The position numbers and the translations under genes are program-made. A stretch of 64,000 bases of DNA from Buchnera aphidicola (Diuraphis noxia) (GTDB lineage: Bacteria; Pseudomonadota; Gammaproteobacteria; Enterobacterales; Enterobacteriaceae), in contig NZ_CP013259.1 of NCBI RefSeq assembly GCF_001700895.1, positions 62,001 to 126,000 on the forward strand, given 5' to 3'. The notes below the pieces were generated by a model, which searched no databases, was not told where the DNA came from, and saw only the letters and a list, made by a program, of their open reading frames with translations. Of this stretch, positions 51,002-60,703 are shown one piece after another (within the stretch, counting starts at the first letter, position 1; every line of letters starts with the position of its first letter).

Positions 51002-51583
51002 ATGCGTTTATGCGACACAGATATTCAAAAATGGTTGAATAGAAAAAAATTAATCATTGAACCTTTCCCTCAAAAACAATTAATTCATGGTATTACTGTT
51101 GATATACATCTTAGTAATAAATTTCGTTTTTTTAATGATCATGTAAGATCTTATATTGATTTGAGTAATTTAAAAGATAACACAACGGAATCCTTAAAAG
51201 AAGTTATGAGTGATGAAATAGTTTTTTCTCAAGATAAACCATTATTTCTACAACCTAATTCTTTAGTACTTTCTTCTACTTTTGAAAGTTTTACGATTCC
51301 AAATAATTTAGTAGGATGGTTAGATGGCCGTTCTTCTTTAGCCCGATTAGGTTTAATGATTCATGCTACTGCACATCGTATTGATCCAGGATGGAAGGGT
51401 AATATTGTATTAGAAATGTTTAATGCTGGAAAATTAACTTTATTATTGCGACCTAAAATGAAAATAGCAGCTATTAGCTTTGAAGTTCTTTCTAAGTCAG
51501 TATTACATCCTTATCATGCTCGATATGATGCTAAATATAAAAGTCAAGATGGAGTGATACCAAGTCGAATTAATAGAGAATAA
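51002..51583 (+). CDS. dcd: dCTP deaminase
   Basis: Dcd deaminates dCTP to dUTP, the main source of dUMP for thymidylate in enterobacteria. The product has 193 residues, the E. coli length. MRLCDTDIQKWL at the start, GITVDIHL, LDGRSSLARLGLMIHATAHRIDPGWKG with the catalytic Glu in the following IVLEMFNAGK segment, are all conserved. A TAGGGAT ribosome-binding site precedes the ATG. It lies 76 bases before metG, as in E. coli where the two are also near. Confidence 0.97.
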   Translation: MRLCDTDIQKWLNRKKLIIEPFPQKQLIHGITVDIHLSNKFRFFNDHVRSYIDLSNLKDNTTESLKEVMSDEIVFSQDKPLFLQPNSLVLSSTFESFTIPNNLVGWLDGRSSLARLGLMIHATAHRIDPGWKGNIVLEMFNAGKLTLLLRPKMKIAAISFEVLSKSVLHPYHARYDAKYKSQDGVIPSRINRE

Positions 51584-51659
51584 AAATTTTGTAAAAAAGA
51601 ATAGTTTACGATTTATTTTATTTTATATATGATACTCTTTATTTCAAAAATAAAATCTT

Positions 51660-53306
51660 ATGCCAAACATACTCAGAAAAATATTAGTAACTTGTGCTTT
51701 ACCTTATGCCAATGGCTCTATTCATATAGGTCATATGCTCGAACATATTCAAGCAGATATTTGGGTTCGCTATCATAGAATGCGTGGTCATGAAGTATGG
51801 TTTGTTTCTGCTGACGATGCACATGGTACTGCTATTATGTTAAAATCTGAAAATTTAAAAATATCTTCAAAAGATTTAATTAAAAAAATCAAAAAAGAAC
51901 ATGAAAAAGATTTTTTTAATTTTAATATTTCTTATGATAATTATCATTCTACACATAGTATAGAAAATTTATATTTATCAAGACAAATATTTAGAATATT
52001 AAATGAAAAAGGTTTAATTAAAGAGAAAAACATTTTTCAGTTGTATGATAATACAAAAAAAATATTTCTCCCCGATAGATTTATAAAAGGACAATGTCCA
52101 ATTTGCCGTTCAGATGATCAATATGGTGATAATTGTGAAATATGTAGCGCAACTTATGAATCAATAGATTTAATTCATCCTATATCTGTAATTTCTGGTA
52201 ACACTCCTATTTTAAAAAGTACTAAACACTTATATTTTAATTTACCTTTTTTTACCGATATGTTAAAAAAATGGATACATTCTGGTGTTTTAGAACGCCC
52301 AGTTATAAAAAAAACAGAAGAATGGTTTAAAACGGGTTTAAAATTATGGGGCATCTCTAGAGATGAACCGTATTTTGGATTTAAAATCCCACAATTTCCG
52401 AAAAAATATTTTTATGTTTGGTTGGATGCTCCTATTGGTTATATAAGTGCATTTAAAAACCTTTGTAATAAAAATAAAAAATTAAATTTTAATGAACTAT
52501 GGCATAAAAATTCTAATTATGAATTATATCATTTTATCGGAAAAGACATTATTTATTTTCATACTTTATTTTGGCCTGCAATATTGGAAGCCTCTTCTTT
52601 AAGAAAGCCTAATCGTATATTTGTACATGGTTATCTTACTATGAACGGATTAAAATTATCTAAATCACGTAGTATTGGATTAATTAAAGCAAAAGATTGG
52701 ATTAAAGTTTTTGATTCGGATAGCTTACGTTATTATTATGCTAGTAAATTAACAAACAATATAAATGACATTGAAATTAATTTAAAAGATTTTGTGCAAA
52801 AAATAAATAGTGATATTGTAAATAAACTAGTTAATTTACCTTCTAGAACAATTAGTTTTATAGAAAAGTATTTTAATGGATATTTATCCGATAAATTAAG
52901 TGATAATACATTATATCAGTATTTTGTAGATCAAGGAAGTATGATTAGAAAGTGTTTTGAAAATCGTGAATTTAATGTTATTACACGAGAATCTATGAGA
53001 TTAATGAGCATAGCTAATTGTTATATTAATGATAAAAAACCGTGGAATATCAAAATAACAGAACGTAATATGTACAAATTACAAGAAATTTGTACTATGG
53101 GGATTAATTTATTTAGAATAGTTATGATTTTTTTAAAACCAATATTACCAGATCTTGCAATGAAAACTGAATCTTTTTTAATGTCATATTTAACTTGGAA
53201 TAATATTAATTCTCCTTTATTATGTCATAAATTAAAGAAATTTATTCCATTATATAAAAGAATTGATTTTAAAAAAATTGATACATTAATTAATTTATAT
53301 AAATAA
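51660..53306 (+). CDS. metG: methionyl-tRNA synthetase (lacks C-terminal dimerisation domain)
   Basis: MetG charges initiator and elongator methionine tRNAs. The product has 548 residues, against 677 in E. coli. HIGH is at residues 22-25 in NGSIHIGHM, the KMSKS loop reads KLSKS around residue 335, and the zinc knuckle has the four Cys of CPIC and CEIC around 145-162. The C-terminal Trbp111-like domain that dimerises the E. coli enzyme is missing. Cutting E. coli MetRS near residue 550 is known to leave an active monomer, so this length is functional. It converges on tilS. Confidence 0.96.
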   Translation: MPNILRKILVTCALPYANGSIHIGHMLEHIQADIWVRYHRMRGHEVWFVSADDAHGTAIMLKSENLKISSKDLIKKIKKEHEKDFFNFNISYDNYHSTHSIENLYLSRQIFRILNEKGLIKEKNIFQLYDNTKKIFLPDRFIKGQCPICRSDDQYGDNCEICSATYESIDLIHPISVISGNTPILKSTKHLYFNLPFFTDMLKKWIHSGVLERPVIKKTEEWFKTGLKLWGISRDEPYFGFKIPQFPKKYFYVWLDAPIGYISAFKNLCNKNKKLNFNELWHKNSNYELYHFIGKDIIYFHTLFWPAILEASSLRKPNRIFVHGYLTMNGLKLSKSRSIGLIKAKDWIKVFDSDSLRYYYASKLTNNINDIEINLKDFVQKINSDIVNKLVNLPSRTISFIEKYFNGYLSDKLSDNTLYQYFVDQGSMIRKCFENREFNVITRESMRLMSIANCYINDKKPWNIKITERNMYKLQEICTMGINLFRIVMIFLKPILPDLAMKTESFLMSYLTWNNINSPLLCHKLKKFIPLYKRIDFKKIDTLINLYK

Positions 53307-53344
53307 AAATATTTAATGAATTTTGATCAAATAAAAAAATTTTT

Positions 53345-54661
53345 CTAGTAAAAAGAAAAGGTAGAATTATTGAATTTAAAATCGTTTTTCCAAGATATTT
53401 TCCACTTTTTTTTATTTCTATTTTTTAAATTAATAATAAATACACCTAATGCACTAATAAATGTATTATTATAAAATAACAAAGGAATTTGATTGCGTAA
53501 CCAAGGGGGAATATTGTTTTCTTGCCAAATTTTTTTAATTTTTCTTTTTTTATTTCTTCCTATAATTAAAATTTTACCTTCATATTGAAAACGAATATTA
53601 ATTAATTCATTTGTTTTAGGTTGTGGAAGACTAATCCCTCTTTCATCTTGTATTAAATTTCCTAAATTATTAGGAAGAACTAATTTAGTAGTTATGTTGT
53701 GCCAAAATAAAAAAGTATTATTTATTTTTTTTTGTATTTTTAAAAAATATATTGATTGTTTATAACGTCTGATTTCGTGTTTACATAAAATTATTTTGGG
53801 ATTTGCATCTGCACGACTGCAAACTATTTCATTATATATAGATTGAATTGTGTTATATGATGGCATTTTTATTGTTTGTAGTGCAAGCCATCGTCTAATA
53901 TATGCAGTACATGTTTTTTTTTGAATGTTTTTAAAATATTTAATGTTTAAAGAGTTATCAAAGTTTATAAAATTTTGAATTTTTTCAAGAAGAAATTGAT
54001 TTAGTAAGATTGTTTCTTCTCTACATATTTTTATCGTACGCAAACAGTTTTTTAAAAAAAATGGCCATTTTTTTTCTATTATCGGAATAATTTTATGCCT
54101 AATATAGTTACGATCGTAATGAGTTTCAAAATTACTAAAATCTTCAATCCAAGTTAAATTTTTACGTTTAGCCCATAATTGTAATTCTTTTTTTGTTTTA
54201 TTTAAAAAAGGGCGAATAATTTTTTTTTGACCAAATATAGTTTCAAAAGACATACCAGAAAGACCAGTAGGACCACTGCCCCGTTTTAAAGATAAAAAAA
54301 ATGTTTCACATTGATCGTTCATATGATGGCCGGTAAGAAGTATTTCTTCAGAAGATAAATTATGATACATAATGTTGTATCGTTTTATTCTCAATTTTTC
54401 TTCAGAATTGTTTTTATCTTGATGAAGATTTTTAATAGATAATGGTACAGAATTTTTTTTACAATGTTCTGTACAATGTTTGACCCATTTTTTAGAAGAT
54501 AAAGTCAAATTATGATTGATGTGAATCGCACGTATTTTGATATCAGAAATGATTTTTTTTATCGCAATAAGTTTATAAAGTAAAACTGTAGAATCTAATC
54601 CACCACTATAAGCTATTACGAATGATTTGTTATTTGTGAGTGTTATAATTTTTCTTATCAA
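53345..54661 (-). CDS. tilS: tRNA(Ile)-lysidine synthetase TilS
   Basis: TilS puts lysine on C34 of tRNA-Ile(CAU), letting it read AUA. That codon is very common in AT-rich genes, so the enzyme should be essential. The PP-loop AYSGGLDSTVLL sits near the N-terminus, and the substrate-binding HINHNL and GHHMNDQCETFFLSL segments follow. From a TTG start at 54661 (AGG about seven bases upstream) there are 438 residues (432 in E. coli). A longer frame starts at a GTG at 54709, but that lies inside the T-loop of the adjacent tRNA gene and adds residues with no counterpart. The true start codon is therefore uncertain by a few codons. Confidence 0.9.
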   Translation of the reverse strand: MIRKIITLTNNKSFVIAYSGGLDSTVLLYKLIAIKKIISDIKIRAIHINHNLTLSSKKWVKHCTEHCKKNSVPLSIKNLHQDKNNSEEKLRIKRYNIMYHNLSSEEILLTGHHMNDQCETFFLSLKRGSGPTGLSGMSFETIFGQKKIIRPFLNKTKKELQLWAKRKNLTWIEDFSNFETHYDRNYIRHKIIPIIEKKWPFFLKNCLRTIKICREETILLNQFLLEKIQNFINFDNSLNIKYFKNIQKKTCTAYIRRWLALQTIKMPSYNTIQSIYNEIVCSRADANPKIILCKHEIRRYKQSIYFLKIQKKINNTFLFWHNITTKLVLPNNLGNLIQDERGISLPQPKTNELINIRFQYEGKILIIGRNKKRKIKKIWQENNIPPWLRNQIPLLFYNNTFISALGVFIINLKNRNKKKWKISWKNDFKFNNSTFSFY

Positions 54662-54685
54662 AAAAAACCTATTAAAATATTTTAA

Positions 54686-54759
54686 TACGTTCGAGTGGAC
54701 TTGAACCACTAACTTCTATCATGTCATGATAGTGCTCTAACCAATTGAGCTACGAACGT
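54686..54759 (-). tRNA. tRNA-Val (anticodon GAC)
   Basis: The reverse strand gives a 74-base cloverleaf with a perfect acceptor stem ACGTTCG/CGAACGT, a D-arm AGCTCAATTGGTTAGAGC and a T-arm GTGGTTCAAGTCCAC. The anticodon stem CTATC/GATAG encloses ATGACAT, giving anticodon GAC. The closest relatives are E. coli valV/valW. CCA is not encoded. It is 24 bases upstream of the proposed tilS start on the same strand and may be cotranscribed with it. Confidence 0.96.
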
Positions 54760-54927
54760 AAGAACTTAAATTTTTATTTAATGTTTTTAATATTTCAATT
54801 ATATATTATTATTGATATAATATACAAATATTTTAATTAAAAATTGATATTTTTTTATTTATTTTCCGTTATGATATCATTAAAATTCTTAAAAAGATTA
54901 AAAGTATTATGCTGTTGAGGAAATGTT

Positions 54928-55554
54928 ATGTTTACAGGTATTGTAAATGGAATTGCTAGTATTGTTTCTATAAAAAAGAAAAAAAAAATACATGTCATCA
55001 CTGTGCAACTTCCATCTGTTTTATCTAAAAATTTAAAAATAGGTGATTCAATAGCACATAATGGATGTTGTTTAACTGTTAAGTCTATTGACTATGATTA
55101 TATAACATGCGATGTCATACAGGAAACTCTAAAAAAGACTAATTTAGGGATTCTAAATATTGGAGATAAGATAAATATTGAAAGATCAGTGAAATATGGA
55201 GATGAAATTGGTGGTCACATAATATCTGGTCATGTGATGAATACAGTTAAAGTCACTAAAATATTAAAATTTGATAAAAATTATATTTTATGGTTAAAAT
55301 TACAAGATAAAAATTTAATGAAATATATTTTTTATAAAGGATTTATTTGTATTGATGGAATTAGTTTGACTGTTGGAAATGTCTCTGAAAATGAATTTTC
55401 TATTAATCTAATACCTCAAACTTTATTGAGTACTACAATAGGTAGTAAAAAAAAAGGTAGTTTAATGAACATCGAAGTAGATTTTTATACTCGAACGATT
55501 GTAGATACTACTGAATATTTAATTAATACACAATCAATCATATTCAAAAGATAA
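54928..55554 (+). CDS. ribE: riboflavin synthase
   Basis: Riboflavin synthase (called ribC or ribE in E. coli) dismutates two lumazines to riboflavin. The product has 208 residues (213 in E. coli). The tandem lumazine-binding barrels each have their signature: [12 protein letters not shown] at the start with [11 protein letters not shown], and GGHIISGHV with [10 protein letters not shown] in the second half. A GAGGAA ribosome-binding site precedes the ATG. With ribB it shows that the cell still makes flavins, which the rsx complex and AroC need. Confidence 0.96.
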   Translation: MFTGIVNGIASIVSIKKKKKIHVITVQLPSVLSKNLKIGDSIAHNGCCLTVKSIDYDYITCDVIQETLKKTNLGILNIGDKINIERSVKYGDEIGGHIISGHVMNTVKVTKILKFDKNYILWLKLQDKNLMKYIFYKGFICIDGISLTVGNVSENEFSINLIPQTLLSTTIGSKKKGSLMNIEVDFYTRTIVDTTEYLINTQSIIFKR

Positions 55555-55620
55555 TAAAATATTAACATTATTTTTAAATAAAACTTATATAGAACAATAT
55601 ATGGATGATGGTTTTTATAC

Positions 55621-56202
55621 ATGAAACATTATTTTTTATTTTTTATATCTAATATATTAATTGATAATTTTATTTTAGTAAAGTTTCTTGGTTTATGTCC
55701 ATTTTTAGGTTCTTCAAATAACTTAAAAACTGCTATTGGAATGAGTTTTGCAACTACCTTTGTTGTTTGTATGTCGTCAATTTTTTTATGGTTAGTAAAT
55801 TTTTTCATTTTATTACCATTGGATATAACTTATTTAAAAATTATAGCTTATATGTTAATTATTTCATGTAGTGTTCAATTTTTAGAAATTGTATTACGTA
55901 ATACTAGTCCTATATTATATAGGACACTTGGAATTTTTCTTCCTTTAATTACAACTAATTGCACAGTCTTAGCAATTCCATTATTTAACTTATATTCTAA
56001 TTATACATTTTTAGAGTCTATATTTTATAGTATTAGTGCATCTTTGGGATTTACTTTAGTCATGATTATTTTTTCTTGTATACGTGAACGTATAGTTTTA
56101 TCTGATATTCCTTTACCGTTTCAAGGTGCTCCTATTGTTTTAATTACTGTTAGTATGATGTCTATTATTTTTATGGGCTTTAAGGGTTTGGTAAAAATTT
56201 AA
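55621..56202 (+). CDS. rsxA: electron transport complex subunit RsxA
   Basis: RsxA is an integral membrane subunit of the Rnf-type complex (RsxABCDGE), which couples electron transfer between NADH and ferredoxin-like carriers to ion movement; in E. coli it also keeps SoxR reduced. The product has 193 residues, the E. coli length. It has about six membrane segments and begins with [22 protein letters not shown], which contains the Cys that ligates the intramembrane iron-sulfur centre; the second is in [13 protein letters not shown]. It overlaps rsxB by one base. Confidence 0.96.
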   Translation: MKHYFLFFISNILIDNFILVKFLGLCPFLGSSNNLKTAIGMSFATTFVVCMSSIFLWLVNFFILLPLDITYLKIIAYMLIISCSVQFLEIVLRNTSPILYRTLGIFLPLITTNCTVLAIPLFNLYSNYTFLESIFYSISASLGFTLVMIIFSCIRERIVLSDIPLPFQGAPIVLITVSMMSIIFMGFKGLVKI

Positions 56203-56696
56203 TGATGCTAACGATTTTTATTTTTGCTATGATATCTTTTTTATTTGGAATCATATTAGGTTTTACTTCTTATAAATGTCAATTAAAAAAAGATCCCGTT
56301 ATCGAATCTGTAAATGAATTATTACCTCAAAGTCAATGTGCGCAATGCGGATATCCTGGATGTTATCCCTATGCAACTGCAATAGTGAAAAATTCTGAAA
56401 AAATTAACAAATGTCTTCCTGGAGGAAGTAATGTTATATTAGAAATTTCTAATTTATTAAATATAGAAAAACCTATTAATAATGTTGTTATTAAAGATGT
56501 AAAAATATTTCATACAGTTGCATGGATTGATGAAGAAAATTGTGTAGGATGTTCAAAATGTGTTCTTTTTTGCCCAGTAGATGCAATTATTGGTGCACCA
56601 AATTTTATACATACAGTTTTACAAAATTTTTGTACAGGTTGTAATATTTGTTTATTACATTGTCCGACTAATTGTATCAAGATAAAAACAAGATAA
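56202..56696 (+). CDS. rsxB: electron transport complex subunit RsxB
   Basis: RsxB is the iron-sulfur subunit carrying several [4Fe-4S] clusters. The product has 164 residues (192 in E. coli), truncated at the C-terminus. An N-terminal membrane anchor (residues 1-22) is followed by a 4-Cys domain around [13 protein letters not shown], then two ferredoxin motifs [12 protein letters not shown] and [12 protein letters not shown]. All cluster cysteines are retained. The stop lies two bases before the upstream start of rsxC. Confidence 0.96.
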   Translation: MMLTIFIFAMISFLFGIILGFTSYKCQLKKDPVIESVNELLPQSQCAQCGYPGCYPYATAIVKNSEKINKCLPGGSNVILEISNLLNIEKPINNVVIKDVKIFHTVAWIDEENCVGCSKCVLFCPVDAIIGAPNFIHTVLQNFCTGCNICLLHCPTNCIKIKTR

Positions 56697-56698
56697 TT

Positions 56699-58323
56699 AT
56701 GAATGTTATAAAATTATTATGTAACAAAAATATTTTAAAAAAAATTTTTTCAATAGCATTATGGAAAAAAACAATTTTTAGTTTTTTTAATATAAAAAAA
56801 AATATAATTTTCAAGGTGGTGTAAAATATTCATATAAAAAAAATAAACTAAATGATCATTTTTTACAAAAGTCACTTCTTCCTAAAATATTTTTTATTAT
56901 GATTAAAGGTAATTTTAGTGATAAACAAATACGTGTAAAAGTAAATCAAAAAATATTGCGTGGACAACCCTTGATTTTTGGTAATGATAATATTGTTCCT
57001 GTTCATTCACCAACATCAGGTTGGATAAAAGATATTTCTTTTAGTTCTGATTTTACTGAAAATAAGAAGAAAATTTTAAAAATTGTAGTTGTACCAGATT
57101 ATTTAGATCAATGGATCCGATTAAAACCTATTCAAAACTATAAACAATATACTTCTGAAAAATTAATTAAAAAAATTTATCAATCAGGTGTTGTGGGTCT
57201 TGGTGGTGCTGAATTTTCATCTGCAAAAAAATTAATGTTAGCTATGAATAAAGCACATACTTTGATTGTTAATGCTGTAGAAAGTGAACCATATATAACA
57301 GCAGATTATTGTCTAATAAATAATCATTTTAGTGACATCCTTATAGGATGTAAGATTATTTGTTGGATAAATTCAATTAAAATTGTTTTAATTGCAATTC
57401 AAGAAGATAAAATTGAATCTATTTTAAAAATTTCTCATTTAATTAAAAATGATTCATTATTTAAAATTTGTATCATCAAAAAAAAATATCCTGGAGGCAG
57501 TAGTAAAATTTTAGTAAAAGCCTTAACAGGTCAAGAAATACCTTATAATCAACATTCTATAGATATAGGATATCTTGTGTTCAATGTTGCGACAATATAT
57601 GCTATCAAACAATCAGTTATTGATGGTAAACCTTTAACTGAACGAATTATTACTATTTTAAGTGATCGAGATTTTTTATCAGGAAATTTTTGGACTAGAA
57701 TAGGCACTCCAATAAAACATTTTTTAAGTAATCAAGTAGATGAAAAAAATTTGGATTTAAGTGTATATTTAGGAGGTCCATTTATGGGAAAAAAAATAAA
57801 TAACTTAAATTATTCAATACTAAAAACAAATAATTTTATTTTTTTTCGATTTAATACAATACAATATAAAAATACTATTAATTATCACTGTATTCGATGT
57901 GATTACTGTTCCAATGTATGTCCAGTAAATCTACTGCCCCAACAAATTTATTTATATGCTAAAAATAACATTCATGAAAAAACGAGAAAATATAATGTTT
58001 TAGATTGTATTGAGTGCAAAGCATGTGAAAAAGTTTGTCCGAGTTATATTCCGTTAGTGAAATTTTTTACAGAAGAAAAAAATATTCTCAAAAATATAAA
58101 CATAGAAAAAAACTTTAAAAAGTCATCTTTTCTTCGTTTTAAAAAACGAGAAGAACGATTATTAGCTCAAAAAAAATTCATTAACAATAAAGATAAATAT
58201 CTTCTCAATGAGAATAAAACAAAATCTATGCATGTCAAACATCAATATATAAATATTGCTGAAAAAAATCAACGAAAAGAAATAGTTGCTGCAGCGATAG
58301 CACGTATAAAACAAAAACAATAA
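56699..58323 (+). CDS. rsxC: electron transport complex subunit RsxC, split by a one-base frameshift at a poly-A run
   Basis: RsxC binds NADH and FMN and holds two [4Fe-4S] clusters. The ATG at 56699 opens a frame (MNVIKLLCNKNIL...) that ends at 56824. The rest of RsxC, beginning YNFQGGVKYSYKKNK, which matches the E. coli FNGGIHPPE region, continues in the -1 frame to 58323. The switch falls on nine A residues at 56794-56802, phased as an A AAA AAA slippery site. One extra A in the mRNA or a -1 ribosomal slip gives about 541 residues. Later motifs are intact: VVGLGGAEFSSAKK, AVESEPYITAD, CIRCDYCSNVCP and CIECKACEKVCP. If translation begins only at ATG 56899, the N-terminal barrel-sandwich segment is lost. 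The E. coli protein (740 residues) has an extra Ala-rich tail. Confidence 0.9.
56794..56802 (+). other. A9 slippery tract at the rsxC frame junction
   Basis: Nine consecutive A residues stand exactly where the two rsxC frames meet. In the upstream frame the codons read ATA AAA AAA AAT, so the heptamer A AAA AAA is in the phase needed for -1 slippage. Poly-A tracts of this length are known in Buchnera to allow RNA polymerase slippage. Confidence 0.75.
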
Positions 58324-58356
58324 ACTTATTTATTCTTAATAGATGATATATAACCA

Positions 58357-59403
58357 ATGATGTTTCCTAAAATATATTATGTTTCTAGTGTTAGAAAAAT
58401 AATGTTTATAGTAATTGTAGCTTGTATTCCTGGCATAATTGCTAAATGTTATTTTTTTGGTAGTGCAAGTTTAATACAAATTTTTTTTTCTGTAATCGTT
58501 GCTTTATTATTAGAAACGATAGTATTAAAAATACGTCTAAAAACTATTAGAACTCATTTACAAGATAATTCTGCTATTTTGACTGGAGTTTTATTTGGAT
58601 TGAGTATTCCTATTGTTCCTTGGTGGATGATAATTATTGGAATGTTTTTTGCTATTGTTATTGGAAAACATTTGTATGGTGGAATTGGCCAAAATATATT
58701 TAATCCAGCTATGTTAGGTTATGCGGTTTTATTAATATCTTTTCCAATTGAGATGAATAATTGGAACGAACGAAATTACGCTTTGTTTTCTTTAAATGAG
58801 ATTCAACAGTCTTTAAATCTCATTTTTTTGAAATATTCTATTTTTAATATCGAAAATACTAATTTTTATTTAGTTCCTGATTTTTTTACTGAGGAAACAC
58901 CTTTAAATAATTTTAAAATACAAAATCATTTAAAACATTTTTATCAAGTAGAAAATAATACACATCTAAATATTAATATTCAAAATAGCTGGCAATATAT
59001 AAATATCAGTTTTTGTTTAGGAGGGATGTTTTTACTGTTCAAAAAAGTAATTTGTTGGCGTATTCCAATAAGTTTTTTAAGTGCTTTAGGAAGTATATCA
59101 ATTATTTCTTTTTTTTATTCGAAAGAATTGTTTTTATCTCCTTTAATACATTTTTTTTCTGGAGGAACAATGATATGTGCTTTTTTTATTGCTACAGATC
59201 CAGTTACTACTTCTTGTACTAATTTAGGAAAGATAGTTTTTGGGATAATAATTGGTGTTCTGACCTGGGTTATTCGTAATTATAGCGATTATCCAGATGC
59301 AATAGCATTTTCAGTTTTATTCGCCAATATGCTAGTTCCACTAATTGATCATTGTACTCAAACATCTGGATATGGCCATAAAAATTCATCAAAATGTACA
59401 TAA
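58357..59403 (+). CDS. rsxD: electron transport complex subunit RsxD
   Basis: RsxD is a membrane subunit with covalently bound FMN. The product has 348 residues (352 in E. coli). It has about nine membrane segments; conserved stretches are [45 protein letters not shown] and the late [21 protein letters not shown]. The ETPL segment near residues 180-183 is the likely flavinylation region (Thr187 in E. coli). The start is one of two adjacent ATG codons. It overlaps rsxG by ten bases. Confidence 0.95.
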   Translation: MMFPKIYYVSSVRKIMFIVIVACIPGIIAKCYFFGSASLIQIFFSVIVALLLETIVLKIRLKTIRTHLQDNSAILTGVLFGLSIPIVPWWMIIIGMFFAIVIGKHLYGGIGQNIFNPAMLGYAVLLISFPIEMNNWNERNYALFSLNEIQQSLNLIFLKYSIFNIENTNFYLVPDFFTEETPLNNFKIQNHLKHFYQVENNTHLNINIQNSWQYINISFCLGGMFLLFKKVICWRIPISFLSALGSISIISFFYSKELFLSPLIHFFSGGTMICAFFIATDPVTTSCTNLGKIVFGIIIGVLTWVIRNYSDYPDAIAFSVLFANMLVPLIDHCTQTSGYGHKNSSKCT

Positions 59404-60023
59404 AAATATTAAAAAACGCTTTTTTAATTAGTTTTTTTTCTATTTTTTCTATTATTAGTATAATTTTAATAAATAAAATAACTGAAACTAAAATAGTTGA
59501 TCAAAATCAAAAAAAAGAAGATCTTTTATTAGAAAAGCTTTTATCTCCGCAAGTGTTAAATAAATTTGAAAGAAAATTATACAAAGTAAAAAATAACTTT
59601 TTGGGAGATGATAAAACTCATAATTTATGGTTATTATTAGATAAAAAAAAGGAAGCACAAGGAGCTATTGTTGAAGCGAATGCTCCTGATGGTTATTCAG
59701 GTTCAATTCATATGTTAGTAGCGGCATATTTTGACGGTAAAATTATTGGAGTACGGATATTGTCTCATAAGGAAACTCCAGGAATCGGAGATAAAATTGA
59801 ATTATCAATTTCTAATTGGATTACTAAGTTTTCTAATATTTATGTATCTTCTGAAGAAGATACTAGTTGTTTATTAAAAAAATATGGAGGAAAAATTGAA
59901 CAATTTACAGGAGCTACAATCACTCCACAGGCAGTAAGTAATGCGGTGAAAAGAGCAGTTCTTTTTATTAAAAATATATCATCTATTTTAGATCTTGCGA
60001 ATGAACATATTTATGACATGTAA
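59394..60023 (+). CDS. rsxG: electron transport complex subunit RsxG
   Basis: RsxG is a periplasmic FMN-carrying subunit with a single N-terminal membrane anchor (residues 8-27). The product has 209 residues (206 in E. coli). The covalent flavin attaches to the Thr of the TGAT motif, seen here in [17 protein letters not shown] near residue 172. The preceding [12 protein letters not shown] and [11 protein letters not shown] segments are typical FMN-binding-domain features. Both ends overlap their neighbours. Confidence 0.95.
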   Translation: MYIKILKNAFLISFFSIFSIISIILINKITETKIVDQNQKKEDLLLEKLLSPQVLNKFERKLYKVKNNFLGDDKTHNLWLLLDKKKEAQGAIVEANAPDGYSGSIHMLVAAYFDGKIIGVRILSHKETPGIGDKIELSISNWITKFSNIYVSSEEDTSCLLKKYGGKIEQFTGATITPQAVSNAVKRAVLFIKNISSILDLANEHIYDM

Positions 60024-60702
60024 AAATTTTTTAAAAAATAGATTATGGGAAAATAACGCATCTATTGTGCAATTATTAGGATTATGTCCAGTTTTAGCAA
60101 TGACGACAAATTGTGTTAATGCGATAGGATTAGGAATAACAACTACTTTAGTCTTAATGATAACTAATACTTTAGTTTCTTGTTTTAAGAAATTTATACC
60201 TAAAAATTTAAGAATTCCTATTTATATGATATTAATTTCGTCTATTGTTACTGCTATAGAAATGTTAATTCATGCATATCAATTTAGTTTATATCAGTCA
60301 TTAGGAGTTTTTATTCCATTAATAGTTACTAATTGTATTGTCTTAGGAAGAGCTGATATCATTGCATATAAAAGTTCTATATTGGTGTCTTTTTTTGATG
60401 GTTTTTTAATAGGTTTAGGTTCTACAATATCTATGCTTATAATTGGTATAATACGTGAAATATTAGGTAATGGAACATTATTTTTTGGTATAAATAAAAT
60501 TATTTTAAATCTAGATGATTCTTTTTTTATTAAAATATTTGATAAACATGTTTCTGTAATTTTAGCTGCTTTACCCCCGGGTGGTTTTTTTATATTAGGT
60601 TCTATAATTGCTATTAAGAACAGCATAGATTTATATAATAAAAAAAAATTAATGTCTAGTCATTTTAGGTGTGTCTGTACAAGAAAAAATAAAAATATTT
60701 AA
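60013..60702 (+). CDS. rsxE: electron transport complex subunit RsxE
   Basis: RsxE is a membrane subunit paralogous to RsxA. From the ATG at 60013 the product has 229 residues (231 in E. coli), aligning with the E. coli start; an ATG at 60001 in the same frame is the alternative. [24 protein letters not shown] and [20 protein letters not shown] carry the two conserved Cys segments, and [10 protein letters not shown] and [11 protein letters not shown] follow. It ends two bases before the nth start codon. Confidence 0.94.
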   Translation: MTCKNFLKNRLWENNASIVQLLGLCPVLAMTTNCVNAIGLGITTTLVLMITNTLVSCFKKFIPKNLRIPIYMILISSIVTAIEMLIHAYQFSLYQSLGVFIPLIVTNCIVLGRADIIAYKSSILVSFFDGFLIGLGSTISMLIIGIIREILGNGTLFFGINKIILNLDDSFFIKIFDKHVSVILAALPPGGFFILGSIIAIKNSIDLYNKKKLMSSHFRCVCTRKNKNI

Positions 60703-60703
60703 T

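Noticed and set aside
54662-54709. GTG at 54709 as start of tilS
   Set aside because: It lies inside the T-arm of tRNA-Val(GAC), and the added residues have no counterpart in TilS.
60671-60703. Start of nth inside rsxE at 60671
   Set aside because: The ATG at 60704 matches the E. coli N-terminus; the upstream residues are just rsxE in another frame.
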